A DNA stretch of 64,000 nucleotides from Macrolepiota albuminosa. Its lineage: Eukaryota; Basidiomycota; Agaricomycetes; Agaricales; Agaricaceae. The first letter of the stretch is position 1, and each line of letters opens with the position of its first letter. This document shows positions 1-10,577 of this stretch, piece by piece. A program made the translations under genes and the position numbers. A model generated the notes under the pieces. That model did no database searches. It was not told the DNA's origin and worked only from the letters and a program-made list of their open reading frames with translations. The stretch spans positions 397,791 through 461,790 of the forward strand of contig JAMWFC010000073.1 in NCBI GenBank assembly GCA_027475525.1, in the 5' to 3' direction.

Positions 1-133
1 CCGAATCTTGTACCCAAGATGGAAAACCGACCTAGATTAGTTCTGAATACTTCTACTACCAGAGTTAGGATTCGACGTCGTGCTCAAAGAAACATTCTTC
101 TACCCTGGATCCTATTTGAATCATATCAGACTC

Positions 134-1141
134 CTAGTTATATGTCGCAACTTCGCAGGGCGACTTATGGTTTGAAGGCTGACATGTCCGTTCTATATTC
201 CACTTTGTTCCATCAGACTTTGATGGATGCAACTTTGATGGTTGGAATCTGTCAGGGCTTCCATAATCATGAACCACGCGTACCGAAGTTCCAGAAGAAC
301 AATCAAGTGAGGAGTGCCTGGATGGCACGAGGAATTTTTGGAGGTGTGTTGGATGCATGAACACGAATAGCATCATTGAGAAAGAATGCTGGTAAAATGA
401 GTGCATCAGGAGGGTTAATAATGGAAGACTGCATCTTGAATGCATAACGCAAGTATGTGACCTCAAGCAGGGCATTGAATACATCTTCTTCAAGCTAATT
501 TTCATTGAGGAGACGAGACAACCAAGCTGATATAGCAGAAACTCTGCAATGGCAAAACCTTGAATTTTTGAGGTGAACGGCATATCAACAAAAGATTGGA
601 TAGCAGGTGTACTAAATGACTGCAAATGTTTGAGAAGGCTAGGATAAGCTTGTACGGCATATTGATTATTTGTTGCATTTTGAATAAGATAAATCTGCGA
701 GAGAATGAACCATGACTCTATATCTATTGATTCTTTAACACACCTTTGATAAATGATAGAATTTCTCATAGACAGTCCCTAGATGTTTGAATGTGATATA
801 TACAGAATGCTTTCCATCCATGTTATATGCATCTTCCATGCAAGTAGTAACTCAATGTAAATCTTTGATACTTGGGAGAACTTCTCATGGCTGAATAACA
901 ATAGCATTGCACTGCCTGGGATGTTGGAGCTGATCCTGGAGCTAATGACAGAGCCTACTAGAAGGATAACTGGATGTACTTCAAGAAGATCAAAAGTCTG
1001 AGATATTTTTTGGAGGTGGAAGAATTGCTCAGAGTATGCAAGGTGAGGTGCTGGAGTTGTAAAGACATGAAAACTGGTAGACTGAATGTCTTCCATAGGA
1101 GACAAAAGTACATGGAGATCATCTGGTGTAGAAATTTTCAA
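134..1141 (-). pseudogene. Undetermined degenerate coding frames
   Basis: Two adjacent minus-strand frames (779-1141, 120 codons; 134-769, 211 codons) are open and separated by a single in-frame stop region. The second loses its natural look after about 92 codons (a TAG near 498), where another frame takes over, so a frameshift is likely. The peptides are rich in Ser, Leu and Ile, with no motif I recognise and no clear transmembrane or signal segment. They lie about 1 kb downstream of a LINE tail on the same strand and may be transposon debris. A plus-strand frame at 19-360 overlaps and is probably a shadow. Confidence 0.25.
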
Positions 1142-2189
1142 GAAGAGTCATGGAATAGTCTGGTGCAAAAAGTTCATGAATGGTCAAAACCATATCAAGC
1201 TTGAAAATTGTGTCATATTAAGATTACTGATTGTAGATATTTAAGTAAAAACTTGAGAGAGAAACCAGTTAGCTTGGAGAAAGAGTAGAAAAATTGACTA
1301 ACTCACAAGCTACAAAAGAGTATTCTCAAGAGAAAGAAACACACTTTGACTATAATTGATGAACATTCATGCCTGTTTTTTCCAATGCTCAAAATATAAC
1401 AGACACAAACTCAGAAACCCATGTCAACTCTGTAATTGGAAGGTTCCTGGAGGAACCCTGGTCATCTCTGAGAAAGAGGGTTTCCAAATAGTTCAACCCG
1501 TTTCAGCTGCTACTGCTCAGCTAGATGATGCACTTCAACAACTCAAACCAAGTCTCTCGTGATTGCAATTGCCTTTGACAAGAACATGAGCTGCACCTGC
1601 AAGAAGCACTAGAAGGACAATGAGTGTCTGAAGAATCCCAGTGCAATCTGCAGCAGGAGTTGGAGCACATTCAAGCATGTTTTTACATTGTTTTGCTAAA
1701 AAAAAATATTGTGCCCTGCATCTGGTGTGGTCAGCTTCTTATCAGAATTTAGTTCCCTGCCCAGGGTATGCCCTTTGTAGTAAGTAGTATCAAAGAAAAA
1801 GAACAGGTACCATGAGATGAATCAACTTTGGCAGGGTGGTTCAATGCTCTTATTTCATGGTTTCATCAGCACAACTTTTTTTTGGGGAGAGGGGTAGCAA
1901 TTACAGCAAAGAGGCCAGCACTCTGGGTGCCTCCTCTTCACCTGCATAGCTGCACACCTGGGGTTATAACCAGGTTCCTTTTTGGGCAGCAGTAGTTTTC
2001 CCACCAGGAAATGCCTTTATGCACATGTGTGGGACTACAGGCCTAATTACCATTTATCCTACTCCAGTTCTTGAATCAGGCCTACTACCCACTAAAACCC
2101 TGCTACAAGTTACTTCCAGTGACTTCTGCCATATTGATGTGTCTATGACTCCTGTCCCCTCCCATGTATCCATTATGTGTAGTATTGGA
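1142..2189. other. Non-coding stretch, no gene seen
   Basis: I find no convincing gene here. Around 1686-1722 a run TTGCTAAAAAAAAATATTG followed by CCCTGCATCTGGTG resembles the end of the 260-bp AT-rich repeats at 50601-51119 (TTGCTAAAAAACATCG, then CCCTGCATCCAGTG), so a shared repeat terminus is possible. Short open frames at 1356-1562 and 2019-2219 have no supporting features. Confidence 0.4.
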
Positions 2190-2199
2190 ATGGATTTTT

Positions 2200-2915
2200 A
2201 CCCAACTTTCTATTGGTGAGTTTGAGGTCAACTTCTGCTCTGTTCTTGATCATGGCACCCCATCTGTTTACAATTTCTACCATACTATGAGGGGAATAAT
2301 TATTCCTGATCACTCTTTCACATTGTAAGGCCCATATCAAACGGGTCTGCTTCAGTTACTACTATTCTGTACAGGTATGTTAGGCCATGTGATGGGTAGC
2401 CATCTTCATCCTGTATAATTATGAGTGCACTTCCTAGGATTGATCCTAAGCTTTGTTCAGGGAAATCAATGGTTGTCTTTTTTTCTCCACATATCTTTGA
2501 CTGCTTCCCACACTAATTTTTGACCAGGGCAACTGCATTCCGTTAAAATGTGGTTTATTGAGTCTGTTTCTCCATCATGCTTACACCATTGTTGCTCTTT
2601 GAGTTCTGGTTTCATATTTGCTTTGTCCCAGTATGATCCTACCTTGTAAGCATTGTGTGCACATTTCCATAGAAATATTTTCAACAGTTTTGAAAATCCT
2701 TTACTCCGAAAGCTCCTCCACACTTGCTTTATGTTGGGTGATTTCCTATTAAATTTTTTAACACAATTTATTATGTTCTTCATCATTCTCTCTGTTTGTG
2801 GTCTTACAGGCACTTCTTTTGATCTCATTATAGTCTTATATGCTATCGCTTGGGTCATCTTTGATAGTTTGGCCTCAGTGAGATGTAGCTCAGTGGGGAT
2901 CGGAGGTAACACCAT
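2200..2915 (-). mobile_element. LINE-type retrotransposon C-terminus (post-RNase H, zinc-binding tail)
   Basis: The minus frame 2915-2466 (149 codons) ends in a Trp-rich domain with FLWKCAHNAYKVGSYW, a Cys in QQWCKHDGETDS and HILTECSCPG. This is the Cys/His pattern of the zinc-binding region that follows RNase H in fungal non-LTR retrotransposon polyproteins. After a break, matching residues continue in another frame (RLIWALQCERVIRN near 2320, EIVNRWGAMIKNR near 2260), as in the usual tail of these proteins. RT, endonuclease and most of RNase H are absent, so this is a 5'-truncated, frameshifted remnant, typical of LINE insertion. The family is inferred from motif order only. Confidence 0.6.
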
Positions 2916-3574
2916 GCGTCGATCCTTTTCTAAGGCTTCTTTTGCCAGAGCTCTAACATTTTTCTCAGAGCTGAGACTTGGGTGTCAGCCAGGTATCAAA
3001 GACGCACAACTTGAACTTGACCGACACCTGACACCCATTGAATGAACTGTCAATCAACCTGACGTTGTTGGTGCCTTAATAAGGTCTTCGGTCTTCTATG
3101 TGGACTACTTAGGTGCTTAATATCGCATGGACCTTTTTGATAAAGTTCTGCTAAGCGGAAGGGTATATCTCACGCGGTATGAAACGATTGTAGCTGGCAT
3201 GTAAAAATAGTGCGTCTTGAGCTTTCTACCGATGCTTTTCGTGTCCCTCTGTCCCTCTAACAATTGATGGTCGTAGTTGCTTATCTATTAATAGTAAATC
3301 AGACAGGAAAAAAACACTCTTAACTAATTGATGATCGCCATCTGAAACAACCTTGGGGAATTCTGATATTAAGGCAAATTCTCAAGCTTTCAAGCTTCGT
3401 GCCCAATCGGTCAAGCCGTGTTTACTCCGGCCTACATCGGCCATAAACTTTCTTCCAGCGTCCATACGACTGGTGGCAGTTGCTGATACTGCCGCTGACA
3501 TGCGCTTGGCGACAACGCGTCACTGAAACAACTATAAAATCTCTTCCCTAAGTGAGCTTCTGTCCTCACTGCCA
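2916..3574. other. Intergenic; upstream region of the DUF6534-like gene
   Basis: There is no gene in these 660 bases. The stretch separates the LINE remnant from the first ATG of the plus-strand membrane-protein gene and is the likely promoter. A TATAAAATC sequence lies near 3535-3543, about 35 bases before the ATG at 3575. Confidence 0.4.
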
Positions 3575-5508
3575 ATGTCCTCCCCCATAGAAAGCTTCCC
3601 CAGGATCGATCTTTCAAAGACATTTTCACCGATTTATTGGGGTATGAGCATGACGCTGCGTCGCCTCAAACTGGTATTCATGCTTTGATCTAGGATTTGT
3701 CATTTCCTTGCTGTACGCTCTCACCTACTTTGTGGCAATGGCACAATCAAACAGAGGATGTCGCAGACTTGGGGGAGCTTCCATTGTCCAAGCCTACATC
3801 TATTTCCTAACTGCAAGGCGAGATAGATATAGGGAGTGGGTCACGGTAAGCTTTAGCCTTGTTAGATACATGAAGGTCCTATTTAATTCTTTTCAGGCCC
3901 TTTGTATGCTGTATATAATTCTCGCTACAGCTATGTCTCGAAAAGGACTGAGGTCCTCCTTGTAGACTTCTGGATCTGACTTCCTCTGCCCTCGTAGCTC
4001 AATCTGTATACTATTACCTCGTAAGTGATACAATCTTATTCCAAGAAATCCCTCGATAAAAGCATGATAATTACAGATTCCTCACTTTGGCTCCACGCTT
4101 CCCCTCAACTCTGTCACCTTGTGTGTTGGCTATGTTTCCGTCTCGAATTCCAATCTGATTCCCAAGTCGACTGTAGGGAGCTTTCAGCTGAATGTCTTAT
4201 TTCCACAATCATCACATTCATGTGAGTACCCTTCCAAATATCATGCTTTGAGTCATTTTTGACCCTCCAAGAGCTCTCAAATGTACTTCGTATATCAATT
4301 ATATATTGGTATGCAACGAATCCTTGAATTTAGGACCTACGCAAATTGAATATTCGAAACAAAGTCCAGCGCTTCAGATCAAGATACTGGATAGTTTACA
4401 TGTCCGTTGTATGTATAAAGCATCTTGGTCTGCTGCGGATATAACTTTTACTTCGATAGGCTGTCTGTGCGCTAATAGCATGTGGTATGTTGATTTTACC
4501 TCGTCTCTTAAATCGGTCATGGACTTAGTTTGTGATGTTTAGCTGGCGGAATAGGTTCTTATGCAGGCATAGTTCATCCTGATCTTTGCTAACTAAGCAT
4601 TATAGCATGTGTAGCAACCATGTATCTGTTTCGTCATGGAGTGCTTGCCAATAGGAACAAAATGTTTTCTGTAAGTGGTGTTCATGCACGTTTAACGAAA
4701 GATGTATGAAGGTGACCTTTCAAGATTTTCTTTGGCGTCGCTAAAGGTTTTGGGTCCATGACGGACCTAATTGCAACGATTGCAATGTGCACGTATCTTA
4801 CTTCCTCTATGACTGATGATTTTGGGTTTGTTCCTCCGTCTGCCTTCTAAGTATTCTTCTCAATTAATCCTTCAATACAGGACGAACTCTTTTATCAAAA
4901 GAATCGTAGTATTTGTTATTCATCGTGGAATTTTGGTGACTTTGATCCAGACCCTCCTGCTCGTGGCATTTTACGCTGCTCCTAATGATCTATATTGGTG
5001 AGCGTGACTCGACATTCCTTCGCCAGCTAATTCTTCTTGGGCACTCCGTTCCGTAGGTTTGCATTTCATGTAAACGTCACGAAGCTATATGCCAATACCT
5101 TCTGTAAGTCAAAACAAGTACGTTGTTATGTCTTCGATACTACAACCCATTTTTAGTCGCAATGTAAGCACTGTGATCCTTTCTGCAGCAGATCAAATAA
5201 CTCTTCCTCGATTGGCTAAAATGCATTATAGGCTCAATGGACGGCAACGCTCCAAGGATCAGCGCAGACCTCCTCCGGTACACAGCTTCACTCTGACAGG
5301 GAACCACAGTACTCAGAAGGATGGTTCTGGAAACGACCGTTACTATGATGTCCGTATATTTGATTTGCAGGTGATCTTTAGTTTCCCTGTCATGCAAAAA
5401 GTATCGTTCCACATAAACTAATTCCCTCCCTTCCAGAACAGAAATGTCGCGAGCCAAAAGCCGACGACGGTCACAAAAACAGTTACAGTGGAGATAACAG
5501 ATATCTAA
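3575..5508 (+). pseudogene. DUF6534-type seven-transmembrane protein, intron-rich, with a frame break
   Basis: Predicted integral membrane protein of the agaricomycete DUF6534-type family (function unknown). Exon 1 (3575-3641) and exon 2 (3694-3845) join in frame and carry GFVISLLYALT and VQAYIYFLT, the family's first helices. Later exons give LLDLTSSALVAQSVYYYLV (near 3970-4024), LSAECLISTIITFM (to 4221), RTNSFIKRIVVFVIHRGILV (after the acceptor near 4880), FAFHVNVTKLYANTF (near 5058-5100), LNGRQRSKD (near 5232) and a short tail ending at a TAA, 5506-5508. Order and spacing match the family. Near 3955-3970 the frames for DFW and LLDLTSS overlap by one base and cannot be joined by an intron, so there is a frameshift or a sequence error. 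Exons between 4300 and 4680 are unclear. Confidence 0.6.
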
Positions 5509-5759
5509 CATAAAGTTGTAGTATTTGTATTATGGGCATGAAGTGGAATATCCAAGAATCTTTTTCGTCGTTCTCATTGTGCGAATGAATATTCTTACCT
5601 CCGAACCTTGCGAATGGTCAATCCCAGTGAAAAGTCGGTCTGGGAGAACAAGGCAAACAAGTATCATCCAGTGATGTCGAAGCAAATCTCTCTAACTCTA
5701 TCGTCTTTGACTTCCTCGCTAGTGAAAAACAATGAACCTTGTCTTATTTTGAATATGAT
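5509..5759. other. Intergenic, no gene seen
   Basis: 3' flank of the DUF6534-like gene. I see no motif, repeat or coding signal in these bases. Confidence 0.4.
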
Positions 5760-6027
5760 TTTATTTATTTACAGAGCTAGAGATTGTACATTATTATATG
5801 AAGATGTGGGTGAGACCCTTTGCGGGTTACTCCGAACCCTCGCGACGACCAAGTTTTAACCGCCGGACAAATAATCTGCCCGAACAAGCGAGTTAGCCGC
5901 GATTCTCCACTCTTCTTAGGAGGTCACGACGCATCGCATGGATATCTTTCACGATACCCACTTCGAACACTAGCATGCCTCCTTAAGAGATATATATTGG
6001 TGAAATGTACTCACTCTGACTGCTTTG
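5760..6027 (-). repeat. Terminal repeat region of a tyrosine-recombinase element (copy 1)
   Basis: The segment with GTGAGACCC, then GGGTTACTCCGAACCCTCG (about 5811-5842), then AGTTAGCCGCGATTC aligns with 55705-55830 (GTGAGACCCAGTTA, GGGGTTGCTCTGAACTCTC, GGTCAGTCGCGATTTC). In both places it lies just beyond the 3' end of a tyrosine-recombinase gene on the minus strand. A third copy is at about 54914-55100. The differences are largely C to T or G to A, consistent with decay of CpG sites. It is probably the element's 3' terminal region. Confidence 0.5.
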
Positions 6028-7076
6028 TCACTTCCTGAATGCAAGTGTGAGCCTCAAAACGGACTCATGCAAGGAAGGTATTGCCTGTAAGTAAGGTGCT
6101 AGGATCTGCTGGTGTTTAGATAGGTAGCCATAGAAAGTGTTGCTGGACCATCTGCCTATTGCTTTCATGGCCTCAAATGGGACCCCTCTCAACAAGTATT
6201 CCAGGGTGGCTCCAATTCAGATTCTGTGCCCTTGGAGCAGCTCCAAATTAGCCTCTTTGGTCACCTTGGATAGTACTCCTAGAAATTTCTTCTTGGTCAA
6301 CAGTGTGGACCTTCCTTTCCTATCCCTATATGCAAATAGGGGGCCATTCTACAGAGGTTTGTTCACTCAGAGGTGGATTCTTAGCACTTTTTCAGGGTCT
6401 GAAGTATCTCCTTGAGTTGCCCAGGAGACTGTCTCTCTGTGTACTGCTGTCTTGGTTCTGGGCAAGAAGAATATAGTGGTTTGTAACTGCTTGATCTGTC
6501 AACTGAGAAATGTTGCTTGGTTTGACATGGATTTGTGGGTTGAATGAAGATAGCATTGGCACGGTGAACTGGCTGAGTCTGGCTGCTGAGTAGAAGCATG
6601 TCATTGTGCATGTGAACACGGCTGCATTCAGTGGGTCTGGTTGCTCTGTGTTTATTCCCAGGCTATTGTGCACAGCTTGTAGGAAAGCTGGGGTACACGG
6701 GCACCTTTTCTTCTTTTTGGAGGATGGGAGAGTGATTTTGTCAGCGGCTTTTAGAAGTGTTTGTACAAGTGTGCCATCAAAGTTCCACTTCACATTGTGA
6801 AGTAAATGCCAGGCCCTGACCCTGGCCAAGAAATTCTCAATAGCTGTTTTTGAGTATGATTCAGCTAATGCAGCTATCAATGCCTCCAGCACATCCTGCA
6901 TCACAGGTGCCTGAGTGTTCTCTGGTACTTCCTGATAGTCACAGAACACATGAAACAGCAATAACCCTGTTCCATAAGTCTCTTTTGTAGACTCTGCCCA
7001 GGCTCTGCTCATGACTTTGAAGACTCTTGCTACGTCTCCTTCGGAGAGATTATGACAATTTGTTGTGGCTACATTC
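6028..7076 (-). pseudogene. Tyrosine recombinase of a DIRS/Ngaro-like retroelement, copy 1, catalytic part
   Basis: Tyrosine recombinases of these elements integrate a circular cDNA using Arg, His-x-x-Arg and Tyr residues. The frame from 7076 leftward reads SRAWAESTKETYGTGLLLFHVFCD, then box I SAARLSQFTVP (Arg kept). After a frame break near 6392 it continues IGATLEYLLRGVPFEAMKAI and RWSSNTFYGYLSKH, ending at a TGA at 6028-6030. The catalytic second Arg of His-x-x-Arg is a TGA stop here (HRI-stop-IG, near 6225), which looks like CGA to TGA. The reading continues across the solo LTR at 7082-8095 into 8101-8436. It is dead: frameshift, stop and LTR insertion. Copy 2 (55960-57132) is more complete. 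Confidence 0.8.
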
Positions 7077-8100
7077 CTGTCTGTCAGGGGACTCCTCATT
7101 TCTTCCTTTTCTCACTCTTTATCTCTTCACTCTCCTTCCATTCATTCTCTTATTTCTTCTGACATTATTTCATTTCACTGTTTCTATTCTTTCAACACTA
7201 TCTGTTAGTACTACTCTCAGCCCTTGAGATGCTCTGGTTCTTTAGCCACCATTCAGACAAGTGTGGGCCCACTCAGCACCGCTTCCAGACCGCTTATATA
7301 AGCCAGAGTTTGCCAGAGTTTGCCCCTTATTTGTACAAGTGTTTGTGTAGGCAATTTTCGAGTTTTTAAGGTTTTGTTGTACTGTACAGTTGTTTCCCAT
7401 GCTTCAGAGGCCCCAGAAGCGTCCAACCTGGCATAGGGAATCCCTAGACTTGTTCTCTTTGGATCTCCCTCTGCCAGGTGAGTAGCTACCTTGATATTGT
7501 CAGTATATATTCTAATACACTTTGGATCTCCCTCTGTAAGGGCGACCTCTAGAGGCTGTGGCTCAGTCACACAGCTGGCAGAGGGAGATCCAAAGTGTAT
7601 TAGAATATATACTGACAATATCAAGGTAGCTACTCACCTGGCAGAGGGAGATCCAAAGAGAACAAGTCTGGGGATTCCCTATGCCAGCTTCTGGGGCCTC
7701 TGAAGCATGGGAAACAACTGTACAGTACAACAAAACCTTAAAAACTCGAAAATTGACTAACCAAACAAGTGTGCAAACAAGGGAGGAAAACTCCGGACTT
7801 TAGAAGTCAGAAAGGCAAACTCCGGCTTATCTAAGCAGCCTGGAGCAGTGCTGAAGGGCCCACACTTGTCTGAGTGATAGCTAAAGAACCAGAGCACCTC
7901 AAAGGTTGAGAATAGTACTAACAGATAGTGTTGAAAAAGTAGTAACAGCAAAATGAGAGAATGATAGAAGAAATAAGGAAGTGAATGAAAGGAGAGTGAA
8001 GAAATAGAGAGTGAAAGAAGAAAGGAATGAGGAGTCCCCTGACACCCTCTGCCAGCTGTGTGACTGAGCCACAGCCTCTAGAGGTCGCCCTTACACTGTC
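7077..8100 (+). mobile_element. Outer solo LTR (499 bp) with CTGTC target duplication, split by an inner LTR
   Basis: The LTR runs 7082-7534 plus 8050-8095, starting TGTCAGGGGACTCC and ending CGCCCTTACA. The 5-bp sequence CTGTC flanks it exactly (7077-7081 and 8096-8100), showing a real insertion into the tyrosine-recombinase gene. There is no internal region, so it is a solo LTR left by LTR-LTR recombination. The same LTR, next to gypsy integrase sequence and a polypurine tract, is at 53397-53894, which identifies the family as Ty3/Gypsy. The left part contains the promoter-proximal region CTTATATAAGCC (near 7290). Confidence 0.92.
7535..8044 (-). mobile_element. Inner solo LTR (510 bp), inverted, nested in the outer LTR
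   Basis: On the minus strand this is the same LTR family, running from TGTCAGGGGACTCC (right end, 8044) to CGCCCTTACA (left end, 7535). It is bounded by CCCTC at 7530-7534 and 8045-8049, a 5-bp target duplication. It sits inside the last 50 bases of the outer LTR in opposite orientation, so the whole region forms a near-palindrome of about 1 kb. Confidence 0.93.
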
Positions 8101-8460
8101 ATTCTTCTCTGGCACCCATAACCTCAGCCTTTCACATGCCATGACATGTGGTTTTAGTGGAGATGGCACTGGCTGCAGGCCTTTCTGATATGGCATTGGT
8201 CTGCATTTGGCTTTGACTGAGCTCACTTCTATCCTCAACTTTTGTTCAGAACTGCTTCCTCCAGAAGCCTGAGTAAGCCCACCACTCATCACTTTGGTGC
8301 TCACTGACTTTGTCTTCAGACAGTCATGTGGTCTTATTAACTCCCTCACTTTGCTTAGCATCAGGTCCTTGCTCTGGCTCACCCTTGGATTCAATATCTG
8401 AGAGTGATTTGTTGTAATTAACAATGAACTTACCAAATTGCTCTGAGATTGGGATGGCTG
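8101..8460 (-). pseudogene. Tyrosine recombinase / RNase H junction, copy 1, upstream part
   Basis: The minus frame reads LKPHVMACERLRLWVPEKND up to the LTR target site and resumes beyond the LTR at RNVATTNCHNLSEGD, so the two pieces were one gene. It corresponds to LRPHILARDRLKAWKPIKS in copy 2 (near 57050). Further upstream (8400-8460) TPAIPISEQFGKFIVNYN matches the end of the RNase H module in copy 2 (LPAIPIPQEVIEFVVNFD). No RT domain remains. Confidence 0.65.
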
Positions 8461-8461
8461 G

Positions 8462-8990
8462 TGTCACAACCAATTTCCCAACCCTGACCCCAGAACTCTG
8501 GAACACACCACTGACCAACAACTGTCACAACCAACTCCCCAGCCCCAACCCTGGAATCCCAGAACACACCCCTAACCAATGCCAATGCCCGCCCTGGGCC
8601 CCCAGACACGCCCCAATCCCCTCACATGTTTGCCACCAGTGCCTGATGCCCCACTCTTACCCCGGTCACCACCAGTGCCCAACGATCAACCTGGAAGATG
8701 CCACACCCATACCCAGCAATACATTGCACAGGCTCTGGACCTCACCCAGTCGACCTGGAGCTTACCCAGTACAAGTAAGTCAGTAGCCCATCTCATCAGT
8801 CTTGATATTGCTATACCTCCTGTCTCTATACTCTCTTGTCTGTCTTGTACCATCTATTCAACCTATTTTCTTATTCAGGGTAGGGCATCACAACGGTACG
8901 TGTCATATGTTGTACGGGAGCTCCCTTTGTGCCGTATCATATGTGTCCAGCAGAGTCCGCTACACTGGAGCAGAGCAGTCCCCACAGTGC
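8462..8990 (+). repeat. LTR-like remnant with a duplicated 5' end
   Basis: Two starts, TGTCACAACCAATTTCCC at 8462 and TGTCACAACCAACTCCCC at 8523, form a 61-bp imperfect tandem unit. They resemble the start of the GypA LTR at 20003 (TGTCACGACCCCTCCCC), with CG replaced by CA. The C-rich content that follows is also similar. I cannot fix the right boundary; it may end near 8990. No coding evidence. Confidence 0.4.
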
Positions 8991-9487
8991 CGTAGAATAC
9001 AGAGCCATGGATGTGTCACAATGTGCTGTATGACACGGTCCAGTGGATCGATAAAAGGCGGGCACACACATGCGCACGCAGGCCCGGTGGATGCCAGCGG
9101 ACACTAGCAGACGTCAATGTGCGTCAGCGGCTGCTGGCGGGCATCAGCACACGAGTGAAAACCTCCTCCATTGGCGGACTTCATGGCATGAATAAACCCT
9201 CGTTGAGGTTCCCCACTTCCCTCCCCTCTCCATTCCTCCCCGCAATAACTCGAGGCTGCACATCTCCCCTTCCATTCTTTTCCCACCCCCAATGCTAGCG
9301 TACGTCCACGAAAGGGCCCTGCAAATCTACGCAGGCCTACGCAAGCCACCAGCAGACATCCACGCAGACGTACATTGATGGACTCAAACCTACGTGGGCC
9401 CACGCAGGCCTGCGCAGGGCACCAGCGGACATCCACAGAGTCTGGTTGGACCAAGGAAAAAGGTAACTTCATCTTGCCTGCCATATG
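8991..9487. repeat. Degenerate CAGCGGACATCC-type minisatellite
   Basis: Variants of short motifs such as CAGCGGACAC, CAGCGGCTGCTGGCGGGCA, CCAGCAGACATCCACGCAG and CCAGCGGACATCCACAGAG recur irregularly here and again from 9700 to 10330. No gene is visible. Confidence 0.45.
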
Positions 9488-9565
9488 CCTGTGGGTGGGA
9501 ATCGAACCCCCGGCCTTGGGAAAGCCTCCAGCAACGGAACACACATTTAACTGTTGCACCACAGG
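9488..9565 (-). repeat. tRNA-like sequence (SINE head or tRNA pseudogene)
   Basis: Read on the minus strand, a 7-bp acceptor-like stem CCTGTGG/CCACAGG closes a 78-nt unit. A perfect internal promoter B box GGTTCGATTCC sits in a T arm, and an A-box-like TGGTGCAACAG follows the 5' stem. The D and anticodon arms do not fold canonically. A functional tRNA is therefore unlikely, and a tRNA-derived SINE head or decayed tRNA is more plausible. Confidence 0.5.
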
Positions 9566-9704
9566 TCCGTTACTAACAGATAGATTCAAAGGTCAGATAA
9601 CACAATGAACAGACGCCCACCTACGTTTCCGCAGGTTCCCGTATGGATTTTTTGAGGTGGAAGGGGGGTGGCATACCTCCCAAAAGAGTTTTCGTGGCTT
9701 GAAA

Positions 9705-9915
9705 GGGGCGTTGGCATCAGCAGCCATCAGCTGGCCATCAGCTGGCATCCGTCGGAGTTCGTTGGCAGCCGTCGTGACCTGCTGGCATCCATTGGCATCC
9801 ATTGTGCATCTGTCAGCATCCGCCAGATATCCGCTGGTATCTGTCGGCATCCACGGGAATCCATTGGCAACCCCTGGCATTGTCCAGCATTGTCTGGCAT
9901 TGTCCGGCATCAGGG
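9705..9915. repeat. GGCATCC minisatellite
   Basis: About 16 degenerate units of the form (T/C)TGGCATCC(A/G)T, 10-13 bp each, run from GGCGTTGGCATCAGC to TGTCCGGCATCAGG. Open frames on both strands here are caused by the repeat and are not genes. Similar units with the same core (GCTGGCATGCCAGCGGAC) reappear at 10275-10345. Confidence 0.6.
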
Positions 9916-9964
9916 CGAGAGAGAAGGAAACAGGGTGCGTGGGTGTCCGCCGCATGGGGTGGCA

Positions 9965-10118
9965 TCTCGGAGAGCGTGGGGGGTGGCAGAAGAGGGATGG
10001 GGGTGGGGAGAAAGAGGGGGAAGGGGGAAGGGGAGGAGCGTTCTCGGAGAGCGTGGGGGGTGGCAGAAGAGGGATGGGGGTGGGGAGAAAGAGGGGGAAG
10101 GGGGAAGGGGAGGAGTGT
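9965..10118. repeat. 77-bp G-rich tandem duplication
   Basis: Unit 9965-10041 (TCTCGGAGAGCGTGGGGGG at its start) is repeated at 10042-10118 with one mismatch. The period is exactly 77, the same as three tandem duplications inside GypA. Confidence 0.85.
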
Positions 10119-10367
10119 GGGTGTCCGCTGGTACCCCAGCGGACGTCAGGTCAGGGGGAAGGAGGGAAGCGGGGTGCATGTGGTGGATGGGAGTGGCGTG
10201 TGAGGTAGTGTGGGGAGTGGAGAGGATGGCACTGGGGAGAAAGAGGGGGAAGGGCAGAAGAGGGTGCGTGAGTGTCCGCTGTCCGCTGGCATGCCAGCGG
10301 ACGGTAGCGGACGGTAGCTGACGTCGGCATGTGAGCCAGCTGACATCAGCGGTGCAACCAGTCCCAG

Positions 10368-10440
10368 TGGTTCAGTGGAATATTTGTTTATTGATATTCA
10401 ATATTGTGTACAGCGGTGGGTTCTACTCCCCCTACTCCAC
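10368..10440 (+). repeat. SINE-like tRNA head, copy 1
   Basis: A consensus pol III A box TGGTTCAGTGG (10368-10378) and B box GGTTCTACTCC (10419-10429) are 40 nt apart, as in tRNA genes. The body between them (GAATATTTG, TTGATATTCAATATTGTG) matches the minus-strand copy at 10833-10895. The acceptor arms do not pair, so this is a tRNA-derived repeat and not a tRNA. Confidence 0.6.
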
Positions 10441-10577
10441 CTTAACGGGGACTAATGGTGTGTTTTTATATAGGTGCATTTTTGCTCTACATATACATCA
10501 TACTGACCTGTAGTATGCACCTGTGGTAGTGGATCTGACCAAAACTCTAGCAATTACTGAAGCGGGATAGGATGGAG

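Larger units (their letters stand above)
1..3736. repeat. Direct repeat, copy 1 (partner 60265-64000)
   Basis: Everything from the first base to 3736 recurs at 60265-64000 with a constant offset of 60264; all open frames and the lines I compared are identical. Copy 1 runs off the left edge and copy 2 off the right edge, so neither outer boundary is visible. The block holds undetermined degenerate frames, a LINE C-terminus and the first exons of a DUF6534-like gene. It could be a circular or wrapped record, overlapping contig ends, or a 60-kb tandem duplication. Confidence 0.95.

Noticed and set aside
7253..7703. Protein-coding frames sharing the same peptides on both strands
   Set aside because: They are translations of the two inverted LTR copies, not genes.
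9657..10321. Open frames of up to 217 codons on both strands
   Set aside because: They follow the minisatellite and the G-rich 77-bp duplication; the peptides are repeat translations without domains.
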